A DNA stretch of 11,277 nucleotides from Candidatus Levyibacteriota bacterium (lineage in GTDB: Bacteria; Patescibacteriota; Microgenomatia; Levybacterales; UBA12049): NCBI GenBank assembly GCA_016182225.1, contig JACOXV010000045.1:1-11277 (forward strand), in the 5' to 3' direction. The notes beneath the pieces were generated by a model. That model saw nothing but the letters and a program-made list of their open reading frames with translations. It made no database searches and was not told the DNA's origin. A program made the translations under genes and the position numbers. This document shows positions 4,877 through 11,270 of the stretch, piece after piece (positions within the stretch are counted from its first letter, which is position 1; each line of letters opens with the position of its first letter).

Positions 4877-5920
4877 TTATGATCTCTTTTTTGCTTTTAA
4901 ATAGGCCCAGCGGATTTTATCTGCGACAGTAAGAAGTCTATAATTAAGAGGATTAATCACTAAGTCATAGCTTCCAACGAATTCAATTAAATTTGCTCCA
5001 AATCCTTCTTTAAACCTGTGAAATCCAAAGTATGGGTCATCCGACTTAGGATTTGGAACATTTGCAGCTCCCCACATATCAAATTTAGAAAGACCCAGGT
5101 TTTTTCCAAATCTTATAGCTTCCCACATTGCTTTGGGAGATGCCATAACTTCACGATTTTCATCAGATGAGGCACCATAAGGATAATAAAGAGTATCTTT
5201 AAATGTAAATAAAACATAGGTTACCAGGATTTTTCGTTTGTAATTTGCGGTGAGTAAATGGGCTTGAAGTTTGTTCGAATCAAATTTCTTCCCCGATTTT
5301 AGTGTTTCCCACATGAGCCTGTGGTATTTTTCATCGTGAGCATAGAATTTCTGTCTTTTTGTAGTTTCTTTGGTCAATTTTAGATATTTTTTAAATGCCT
5401 CGTCACTATTATCAATCAGTACTTCAACTCCGTGTTTTTGAGCCACTCTAATGTTATATCTGGTTTTCTGATGCATATTTTTAAGCAGTTCATCTTCTGT
5501 TTTTGTCAAATCTAAAATAAAAGTATATTTTGTAAAAAGAGGGTGAAACGACGGGTGCAGTCGACCATTAACAATTGACCATTGACCATTGACGACATTG
5601 GGCTCCAGCTGAATAAAACTTAGCTTGTTTTTTTCTCCGGTTTCCTTTAACTCATCAAGAAGTTCTTTGGAAGGAATTTCTCCTTTCGGAAAATAGCCGA
5701 TGAAATATGGAAAACCGGGCGTTTGGTGGATAGTTATCTCATAAGGATTTAGTATTTCACCCTGCCTGTCGGTAGGCAAGTTTTTTCCAACAACCCCGCG
5801 TCTTAATACGTTGATCCCTGTTTTTTTGCGAGACTCTCCCCATTCAAAACTTTGCAGAGGATGATAGACTGATTTATTGTATTTTTCTTTTAGGTCGCTA
5901 CCTATATCTGTAAAAATCAT
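4877..5920 (-). CDS. FemA/FemB/FemX-family peptidoglycan bridge aminoacyltransferase-like protein
   Basis: This 347-aa protein is of normal length for FemABX transferases, which use aminoacyl-tRNA to add bridge residues to lipid-linked peptidoglycan precursors at the inner membrane face. It is built as two GNAT-like halves. The first contains HPLQSFEWGESRKKTG and IHQTPGFPYFIGYFPKG. The second starts at LHPSFHPLFTKYTF and LDLTKTEDELLKNMHQKTRYNIR, the strongest family signature. Later come YYPYGASSDENREVMASP and FDMWGAANVPNP with FKEGFGA, also typical. Its ATG overlaps the uvrD stop in ATGA, so it depends on that transcript. Two DNA repeats are embedded in frame: one encodes NLPTDRQGE near residues 48-56, the other encodes VVNGQWSIVNG near 109-119. 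Both fall between conserved blocks, probably in surface loops. The transferred residue cannot be told from sequence. Confidence 0.88.
   Translation of the reverse strand: MIFTDIGSDLKEKYNKSVYHPLQSFEWGESRKKTGINVLRRGVVGKNLPTDRQGEILNPYEITIHQTPGFPYFIGYFPKGEIPSKELLDELKETGEKNKLSFIQLEPNVVNGQWSIVNGRLHPSFHPLFTKYTFILDLTKTEDELLKNMHQKTRYNIRVAQKHGVEVLIDNSDEAFKKYLKLTKETTKRQKFYAHDEKYHRLMWETLKSGKKFDSNKLQAHLLTANYKRKILVTYVLFTFKDTLYYPYGASSDENREVMASPKAMWEAIRFGKNLGLSKFDMWGAANVPNPKSDDPYFGFHRFKEGFGANLIEFVGSYDLVINPLNYRLLTVADKIRWAYLKAKKRS
5563..5590 (-). repeat. Four 7-base units (GACCATT type) inside the femAB-like gene
   Basis: On the plus strand the units are GACCATT (5563-5569), AACAATT (5570-5576, degenerate), GACCATT (5577-5583) and GACCATT (5584-5590), followed by a partial GACGACATT. 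On the coding strand the array reads AATGGTC-type units and encodes VNGQWSIVNG in frame. Low complexity within a conserved gene suggests an inserted or expanded repeat. Confidence 0.7.
5761..5780 (-). repeat. Short palindromic repeat inside the femAB-like gene
   Basis: TGCCTGTCGGTAGGCA at 5763-5778 forms a six-base stem (with one G.T pair) and a TCGG loop. It is GC-rich against the local AT-rich sequence and encodes LPTDRQG in frame. It resembles the small GC-rich palindromes dispersed in many bacterial genomes, but no second copy is in the window. Confidence 0.55.
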
Positions 5921-7269
5921 AAATAATCGTTATAACCAGAACTTCCAGAATTGTTTGTTAAGTGGGCCGGTAAATCAGTTATAAATCGAGAAACAGTATT
6001 TGAAGTGCTTTGTCCAAAATACAAACGTTTTCTCGTATAACTTAAGAATAACATTTTTTTGGCTCGTGTCATCCCCACATAACAAAGCCTTCTTTCCTCT
6101 TCCAACTCTTCCTTATCCATTAGAGAGCGGGAGTGCGGGAAAATTCCCTCTTCCATTCCAATCATAAATACGTATGGAAACTCAAGACCTTTTGCGGCAT
6201 GAAGAGTCATAAGAGTTATGGCATCTTTTTGGGTTTGTTCTAAGTCTTTTGAGGGACGGTCCGGCATATACTCTGCCTCAACGAGTGAAACATTCTCTAA
6301 AAACGAAGTTATCTCCGGAAATTCAATTGCTACAGATCTAAGCTCTTTTATGTTTTCTAGTCTTGCAATATCTTCTTCGTCTTTTTCATCGAAAAGGGAG
6401 AGATAATCTGTTTCTTTTAAAATGTTATCCATTATTTCAATTGTCGGAAGGTCTCTTTCTTTTATTTTTTCTGATGCTTCAAGGAATTTTGAAAGGCGTC
6501 CTTTGCCAAGTTTTTCTATTCTTTTAAAGCTCACCGAATCTTTCGGATTTTCTATAAGACGAAGATAGGATAAAACGTCTTTTATCTCCCGCCTTTCATA
6601 GAATCTGGTTCCGCCCACTAAAACATACGGTATTCCATGGTGCAGAAAAACTTCTTCTATAACGCGGGATTGGGCGTTTGTTCGATATAAAACTGCCACT
6701 TCGGAAAGAGGAGTAGAGAAGGAAACAGCCTGGCCGATTATAAATTCTGCTTCTTGATGCTCATTTCGCGCCTCGAAAATCTGAATATTTTCTCCTCCAG
6801 CATTTTTAGTCCAGAGTTTTAAGATCGGGTGGCTTGTATTTTTGGAAATCACAGAATAGGCACTATCTAAAATTCTTTGTGTTGATCTGTAATTTTGCGA
6901 AAGTTCATACACTTTTACATTTTTGAAATCGTTTTTAAAAGTTTCAAGATTTCTGAAGTTTGCTCCTCTAAAAGAATAAATGCTTTGAGAGAAGTCTCCT
7001 ACGACGCAAATATTTTTTGCCTTTTTTGCCAGAAGTCTTGTCAGAATGTATTGAGCATGGTTGGTATCTTGGTATTCGTCAACCAAAATATATTGAAATT
7101 TATTCTGGTATTTATCTAATATGTTAGGATTATCATTGAAAAGCTGTACTGTTTTTAATATTAGATCATCAAAATCTACTGCATTATTTTCTTTAAGAAG
7201 GGAGGTATAAAGAGGATAAACTTTTCCAACTGTTTCCTGAAAATATCCTCTGACATAGCTTAAATAGTA
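5917..7269 (-). pseudogene. UvrD/PcrA-type helicase, C-terminal fragment of a split gene
   Basis: An open frame of 450 codons runs from just after TGA (7272-7270) to TGA 5919-5917. It has no ATG at its start; the first usable start is TTG at 7086, which would omit real helicase sequence (SYVRGYFQETVGKVY, then NNAVDFDDLILKTVQLF). Motifs in order: II VDEYQDTN, III GDFSQSIYSFRGA, IV NYRSTQRIL with LYRTNAQSR, V TLHAAKGLEFPYVF, and VI EERRLCYVGMTRAKK. This covers the rest of domain 1B, most of 1A and domains 2A/2B of a superfamily 1A 3'-5' DNA helicase used in repair and replication restart. It continues the N-terminal fragment but in the -1 frame, and about 43 residues of domain 1B are absent at the join. 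The C-terminus is short and lacks the long PcrA tail. Expression as a working protein would require re-initiation and an unusual split enzyme; decay or assembly error is likelier. Confidence 0.85.
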
Positions 7270-7601
7270 TCATATATCGCAAATTTAGAGGAAAAGCCCA
7301 TTTTATCTCCATCTATTCTTAAGATCTTTGCACATAAGGAATGAAATGTTCCAATTACCGGTTTATCATAGGCGTTTGTTAGTTTTGCAATTCGTTCCTT
7401 CATTTCATTAGCAGCTTTATTAGTAAAAGTGGTTAGAAGTATATTTTTTCCAGGAACCCCTTTGTCTATCAAATACGCAGCTCTATAAGTGAGCACCCTC
7501 GTTTTCCCTGACCCAGCACCTGCCAATATTAAACACGCTTCTTCAGCTGATATAACAGCTTCTTTTTGTTTCTTATTAAGAATAGATAAATCAATTGCCA
7601 T
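7260..7601 (-). pseudogene. UvrD/PcrA-type helicase, N-terminal fragment
   Basis: This 113-residue product starts MAIDLSILNKKQKEAV, where Gln12 is the adenine-recognising Q-motif residue. It then has Walker A (GAGSGKT, 28-34), motif Ia (TTFTNKAANEM) and motif Ib (GTFHSLCAKIL). It ends FAIYDTI at TAA 7262-7260, exactly where intact PcrA/UvrD continues with the D-x-x-D-Q-L segment of domain 1B. The next recognisable helicase sequence (SYVRGYFQ) begins at 7260 in another frame, so roughly 130 bases are missing compared with PcrA. The ATG overlaps the homing endonuclease stop by 11 bases and is preceded by GAGGG with eight-base spacing, so translation is coupled to the endonuclease gene. The fragment alone binds at most nucleotide and cannot be a helicase. 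Confidence 0.85.
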
Positions 7602-8427
7602 AATTTAATCCCTCAATAAACTTTTTATGTTTTCTTTCCAAATAGAGATCGGCATCATTATACATATAAGCAAAGAGTTTAAAAGCCGATTTATGTCCTA
7701 AGTTAATACGATAGTATGGTGTTTTTTGGTGAGCCATAGCTATTCTTACTTTTCCATTATACGAATCCTTAAGGAGATGTTTCATTTTCAAATAAAGGAA
7801 TTCGCTCATAGGTTGACTAGCCGTGTAGAAATCTACAACTAGCTTACTTTTATAGCTTATATTCCGTAAATAAACGGAGCCATCTCCATCAAAATATCCC
7901 CTTATAAAGTGTCTAATTAAATATTTTGGGATTTTTGGAGGAGTAAAAGTTAAACTTTTTCTTTCAGTAATACCCAATCTTAGAAGGTCGTTAAAAATTA
8001 TTTGGTCACAAATGCGTAGGCTATAAGATATTTTTCCATTATCTCTTATTTTTTGATAAATTGGACCGCCATAACTTAAAATTTGTTTTATCTTCTCAAT
8101 AATATCTTTGTCGTCACAGGCTAAATGGAGCGTATGTGCTCTTCCGCTATGGCAAATATTTCCATCTGCTCCAATAAAACCCAAAATATATGCCATTTCG
8201 GGCGACCAAGTTTTAAAGAAAATTGAATTTACTTTGTGTTTTTTTACTTTTCCTTGAATAGGTAAATATCGAACCTTAGATTGAATTGAATTAGCAGATC
8301 TATGAATTACAGTTTCCATTTGTCTATACGTTAGCTTTGTAATGTTTTCAGTTAGGAACTTAATTTCTTCTTTAGTCCATGGACGCGAGTATTGATTTGG
8401 CACTATAGTATTATAATAAAGCGGCAA
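7591..8427 (-). CDS. LAGLIDADG homing endonuclease with Myb-like N-terminal domain
   Basis: This 278-aa protein (from a TTG start) has a Myb/SANT-like helix-turn-helix at about residues 15-57, beginning SRPWTKEEIKFL and ending SANSIQSKVRYL. Two LAGLIDADG motifs follow: ILGFIGADG (81-89, catalytic Asp88) and IRGYFDGDG (175-183, catalytic Asp182). It is thus a monomeric two-motif enzyme that would cut a long asymmetric DNA site. No intein splice blocks (N-terminal Cys/Ser, C-terminal HN) are present, and no group I intron core was recognised, so it looks free-standing. It sits between the prenyl synthase and uvrD genes, ends inside the uvrD start, and overlaps a 29-codon ORF at its 5' end. GTG at 8403 is an alternative start that would drop eight residues; neither start has a clear ribosome site. 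Confidence 0.9.
   Translation of the reverse strand: MPLYYNTIVPNQYSRPWTKEEIKFLTENITKLTYRQMETVIHRSANSIQSKVRYLPIQGKVKKHKVNSIFFKTWSPEMAYILGFIGADGNICHSGRAHTLHLACDDKDIIEKIKQILSYGGPIYQKIRDNGKISYSLRICDQIIFNDLLRLGITERKSLTFTPPKIPKYLIRHFIRGYFDGDGSVYLRNISYKSKLVVDFYTASQPMSEFLYLKMKHLLKDSYNGKVRIAMAHQKTPYYRINLGHKSAFKLFAYMYNDADLYLERKHKKFIEGLNYGN
7610..7614 (-). promoter_or_regulatory. Shine-Dalgarno GAGGG for the uvrD N-terminal fragment
   Basis: GAGGG lies eight bases before ATG 7601, inside the last codons of the endonuclease gene. It supports that ATG as a genuine start and contrasts with the leaderless genes on the left of the window. Confidence 0.6.
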
Positions 8428-8500
8428 CTAAGAGTAAAATGTTTTTTTGTTCTTCATTTAGATCCTTGAGAAAGTTATTTTCCATAAAGTTATTTTCCAT
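8411..8500 (-). pseudogene. 29-codon ORF resembling a UvrD Q-motif start, possibly a displaced 5' exon
   Basis: ATG 8500 opens a frame coding for MENNF twice, then LKDLNEEQKNILL and a hydrophobic tail, ending TAA 8413-8411. LKDLNEEQKNIL is the type of sequence that begins PcrA/UvrD helicases (compare LNKEQQEAV in PcrA and LNKKQKEAV in the fragment at 7601), with the Q-motif Gln in place. Walker A does not follow; similarity stops where the endonuclease region begins. It may be the original uvrD start, cut off by insertion of the endonuclease, or a chance small ORF. It lies six bases after the prenyl synthase stop with no clear ribosome site. Confidence 0.45.
8471..8500 (-). repeat. Perfect 15-base tandem duplication
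   Basis: AAAGTTATTTTCCAT occurs twice back to back (8471-8485, 8486-8500). On the minus strand it duplicates ATGGAAAATAACTTT, giving two in-frame ATG codons and MENNFMENNF at the start of the 29-codon ORF. Confidence 0.9.
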
Positions 8501-8506
8501 GTTTTT

Positions 8507-9460
8507 CTATTTATCTCTTGCTGTCATTAAATCGGCAAGGCCATAAAATATGGTTTGCCATTGAGGGTTGGAAGTTATTTTAGTAGCATTTCTTTTTGCA
8601 TTATCTGCCAAACGCCTCATCATTCCTTCCGAATATTCCAATGACCCTGTTGATTTAACAATTTGCCTTATCCTTTCTAAATCTTCTTGAGTTGCGCGAG
8701 GGTTTCCATAAGCATAATCTAAAAACTCCTGTTCTTCAAGATTCCCCAATTCTCTCGCCTTAAGAATCAAAAGAGTATTTTTACCTTCTTTGATGTCTGA
8801 ATCTACTGGTTTGCCCAACAATTGTTCACTAGCAAACATTCCTAGAATATCATCTTTTATTTGAAAAGAGATTCCCAAAGGTAAAGCAAATTTAGATAAA
8901 CGTAGTAGTGTATCAACATCTGCGTCTGCTAAGATTGCCCCAAGTTGTAAGGGACCTGCAAATGAATATTCAGCGGTTTTATATAAATGAAGACGAAGAA
9001 TATCCCTTGGTCTCATATCTGGTGATAAAGGGTTAAAACCGAGATCCAATGCTTCCCCAAAAGTGGTCATTATAATTACTCGGTTTAAGCGACGAATCGC
9101 AGCTAAAACTTTTTCGGGCGGGAAATTAGTATCTATTAATATCTCGTAGGCCGTAGCAGCTCCCAGGTCCCCAACGTTAATTCCCATCGAAACTCCAAAA
9201 TGGTCAGCGTCTCTGGTAGGAAATTTTTCTTCCCCCAAAGTTGCATACCTGCGATGGACAGAGAGCCTTCCGCGTCGTAAATCGGTATTGTCCATAATGT
9301 CATCATGGACGAGAAAAGCATTATGAACAACCTCAAATGCTAATGAAGCTCTTAAAATGCCATCTCTATCTTGACCACCGGCTGACTCATAACCTAATTG
9401 CACAAGTGCACCTCTAAATTTTTTTCCTCCCAAATTAGATTCAGCATGAATGTCTACCAT
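8507..9460 (-). CDS. Trans-polyprenyl diphosphate synthase (short-chain, FPP/GGPP type)
   Basis: This class I isoprenoid synthase condenses isopentenyl diphosphate with allylic diphosphates to make prenyl diphosphates. In its 317 residues are the IPP-binding GGKKFR (11-16), the first Asp-rich motif HDDIMD with RRG (Asp53, 54 and 57), the YKTAEYSFAGP element (Lys161, Thr162), and the second Asp-rich motif IKDDILG (Asp203, 204), followed by GKPVDSDIKEGKNT. All catalytic elements are thus present. The FARM-preceding residues Ala-Phe (-5,-4) suggest a short or medium chain product, but this is not decisive. The GGK box is unusually close to the start, about 35 residues early. Upstream, the frame stays open for 12 more codons (ALRKQELAIVEE), with no ATG, GTG or TTG before TGA 9499-9497, and GAGGA sits only two bases before the ATG. 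A frameshift or rare start near 9461-9500 is possible. Confidence 0.88.
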   Translation of the reverse strand: MVDIHAESNLGGKKFRGALVQLGYESAGGQDRDGILRASLAFEVVHNAFLVHDDIMDNTDLRRGRLSVHRRYATLGEEKFPTRDADHFGVSMGINVGDLGAATAYEILIDTNFPPEKVLAAIRRLNRVIIMTTFGEALDLGFNPLSPDMRPRDILRLHLYKTAEYSFAGPLQLGAILADADVDTLLRLSKFALPLGISFQIKDDILGMFASEQLLGKPVDSDIKEGKNTLLILKARELGNLEEQEFLDYAYGNPRATQEDLERIRQIVKSTGSLEYSEGMMRRLADNAKRNATKITSNPQWQTIFYGLADLMTARDK

Positions 9461-9512
9461 TTCCTCAACTATTGCTAGTTCTTGCTTCCGTAATGCTCAT
9501 TGTAAATTTTTA

Positions 9513-10079
9513 TTACCCTTTTAATCGCTCAGGTCCGGAAAGACAATCAGCAAATTCTGAACCCAGATACAAATGTATTTCTCTTGTGGTCTCATCAACT
9601 GTTAGGTTATTATCCACAGTTAAATCCGCTTTTTCAATAATTTCAGCCATTCCAGCTCTATGCTTGAATTCATCAATAAATTGCATTTCGGCTAAAGCTT
9701 CCTCGGGGCCGGATTCTATTCTTCCTGCCATTCTTTCTCTTCTTATTTCATCCCGTGCTGTAACGGCAATAATAAAAGTTTGGTTTCCCTCTGTGTTTAA
9801 TGCTTGGATCAATCTCGCATCATATGAGCCATCAAGGATAACTTTGTCTCCCTCAACGCCCTCAATAGCTGCTAAAGTTTGGGCGAGTACTTCATCCAAT
9901 ACTGTCTGAATTCCTGCAGCTGCGAGCCAATTTCTACCCCTACTAAAACCATAGGATTGTGCGATGCGATGTATAATTTCCCGCTCTTTTATAATAGGGA
10001 CTTGTAGGTTGCTACTGATTTGCTCTGCAATAGTTGATTTGCCACTTGCAGAGGGTCCTGTCATTAAAAAAATTTTCAC
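9513..10079 (-). CDS. P-loop small-molecule kinase-like protein (AAA_33/AAA_18 type)
   Basis: This 188-aa protein begins MKIFLMTGPSASGKST, a Walker A at residues 8-16 typical of nucleotide kinases, shikimate kinase and related enzymes. KVILDGSYDARL (about 79-90) contains the Walker-B-like Asp. The stretch TARDEIRRERMAGR (about 107-120) supplies the arginine-rich lid of nucleoside monophosphate kinases, and KADLTVDNNLTVDE near the end is the usual C-terminal 'ADxxVdN' element of dephospho-CoA-kinase and adenylate-kinase relatives. It would transfer ATP phosphate to a small molecule; the acceptor is not identifiable. It starts at GTG 10079, overlapping the Nudix stop (GTGA), and lies between two prenyl-synthase-type genes, which leaves a role in prenyl or nucleotide metabolism open. 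The predicted product is cytoplasmic. Confidence 0.7.
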   Translation of the reverse strand: MKIFLMTGPSASGKSTIAEQISSNLQVPIIKEREIIHRIAQSYGFSRGRNWLAAAGIQTVLDEVLAQTLAAIEGVEGDKVILDGSYDARLIQALNTEGNQTFIIAVTARDEIRRERMAGRIESGPEEALAEMQFIDEFKHRAGMAEIIEKADLTVDNNLTVDETTREIHLYLGSEFADCLSGPERLKG

Positions 10080-10513
10080 AGTTCACGTTTTTTTGATTGC
10101 TCTATATTTCTTAGAACCTCTGTTGTTCCATCAACCAAGTGGGACATTTTCACAGCCTCTTTAACCCCGATCCATTTATAAGCGTCATGCTCTTCGCTTA
10201 GAGATATAACTCCTTTCCATTTAGTTTTTAAAACAATACGAAGTAAGTGGTACGTTTTATTTTTTAAAGTAATAAGTGTTGAATTTGCAAACACAAATTT
10301 TGAATTGAGTACATCCAGATTTAACTCTTCTTTTATCTCTCTTAAAATTGTTTGATCTGGCTGTTCTCCTTTTTCCATTTTTCCTTCAGGCAACTGCCAA
10401 GATTCCTTAAATGCTTTATGTTGTTTACTTCGTTTAACAAGAAGAATATTACCTTCCTTGTTATATAGAATTCCAGAAATTAAAATAATAAAAACAGTTT
10501 TACTATTTGCCAT
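10076..10513 (-). CDS. Nudix hydrolase, MutT-like
   Basis: With the ATG at 10513 the protein has 145 residues. The Nudix box is nearly perfect: LPEGKMEKGE then REIKEELNL, giving G44, E50, R58, E59, E62 and E63; only the usual Gly after EEL is Asn65. It is preceded by the beta-strand FIILISGILYNKEGNILLVKRS. Nudix enzymes cleave nucleoside diphosphates linked to another group, using Mg2+ held by the two box glutamates. Sanitising of oxidised nucleotides, alarmone or dinucleotide cleavage, and prenyl diphosphate cleavage are all possible. It lacks the insertions of type 1 IPP isomerase, a Nudix-fold relative. This start is preferred over ATG 10549 because AAGGA lies five bases before it and because residues before it do not fit the fold. 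It overlaps the upstream gene by 11 bases. Confidence 0.87.
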   Translation of the reverse strand: MANSKTVFIILISGILYNKEGNILLVKRSKQHKAFKESWQLPEGKMEKGEQPDQTILREIKEELNLDVLNSKFVFANSTLITLKNKTYHLLRIVLKTKWKGVISLSEEHDAYKWIGVKEAVKMSHLVDGTTEVLRNIEQSKKREL

Positions 10514-11270
10514 TAAATTCCTTTTTGAATTTAGTCGCAAAGTTTTCAAGACTCTTGAGTCTTTTTTCCGTATGTTTCCATGTTGGATCGAGGTTTTTTC
10601 GCGCTTTAACTAGAAAATTATCAAGTGCTCTAAATGATTTTTCGTAAGGTTTTTCTTCTAATATGGGAAAAGAGTTATAACCTGAAATTTTATCCTCTTC
10701 GATTTCTCTAAGGTCGTCGATTAATTGGAGAGCTAATCCATAATTGATTGCATAGCTGATAACTTGTTTTCTCAAATCCTTTTTCCCAGTAATTTCCAAA
10801 GCACACCCAGGACCAAGTGAGGCAAAAGAATAGATATCTCTAGTGCCGTTAAGATATTCCTGAAAATTTTTAATTTTCTTATCCCAAAGCAAATCTACGC
10901 GAAATTGCTGACGATAATGATTTTCCTGAACAGTTTTGATGATCACTTTAGCTACTCCTTGATGATCATTTTTTAACAACATGTTTATTTCTTCCAAAGC
11001 AGAAATATTTCCTGCATAAATAAGCGATGCTCTATATTTTCTATCTTTTGGAGCCTCGTCGACTACATCATCATGGGTAGTGATAGGAAGACAATTTAGC
11101 CCAATAGCAACAAGAATGTCTTCGCTACATGTTCCGCCCAAATCGCGGGTAAAATCATCACAAGTTGCCATGGGGCAAATAATTGCTAATTTATGAGGCA
11201 GAATTTTAAATACAGGAGTTAAATTTTTATTTGGATATTTTTTTATAAGCCTTTGTGCTTCATTTTTCAT
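10503..11270 (-). CDS. Divergent class I isoprenoid synthase-like protein
   Basis: This protein of at least 255 residues shows the two Asp-rich landmarks of class I isoprenoid synthases in the right order and spacing: THDDVVDEA (Asp67, 68 and 71) and LQLIDDLREIEED (Asp185, Asp186, Glu189). Between them, NGTRDIYSFASLGPG sits where prenyl synthases carry a KT element. It lacks both that lysine and the N-terminal GGKxxR box that binds IPP. The protein is also shorter than the roughly 300-350 residues usual for the family. It may bind an allylic diphosphate but not elongate with IPP, as in cyclases, regulatory small subunits or the loosely defined 'class 1 isoprenoid biosynthesis enzyme' group. 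The ATG at 11270 is near the window edge and the frame stays open to the edge (two more codons), so the true start may be outside. Confidence 0.72.
   Translation of the reverse strand: MKNEAQRLIKKYPNKNLTPVFKILPHKLAIICPMATCDDFTRDLGGTCSEDILVAIGLNCLPITTHDDVVDEAPKDRKYRASLIYAGNISALEEINMLLKNDHQGVAKVIIKTVQENHYRQQFRVDLLWDKKIKNFQEYLNGTRDIYSFASLGPGCALEITGKKDLRKQVISYAINYGLALQLIDDLREIEEDKISGYNSFPILEEKPYEKSFRALDNFLVKARKNLDPTWKHTEKRLKSLENFATKFKKEFNGK
10519..10523 (-). promoter_or_regulatory. Shine-Dalgarno AAGGA deciding the Nudix start
   Basis: AAGGA lies five bases before ATG 10513, inside the end of the upstream gene. It supports the 145-residue Nudix protein over the longer reading from 10549. Confidence 0.65.

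Noticed and set aside
7260..7272. Programmed -1 frameshift joining the two uvrD fragments
   Set aside because: The junction GAT ACT ATT TAA has no slippery heptamer, and even a perfect shift would leave about 43 domain 1B residues missing.
7591..8427. Intein or group I intron inside uvrD
   Set aside because: No intein splice-junction residues (N-terminal Cys/Ser, C-terminal His-Asn) frame the endonuclease, it has its own stop, and I could not recognise a group I intron core in the little non-coding sequence around it.
10514..10549. Longer Nudix protein from ATG 10549
   Set aside because: The extra residues (KTLRLNSKRNL) do not fit the fold, and ATG 10513 has a well-spaced AAGGA.
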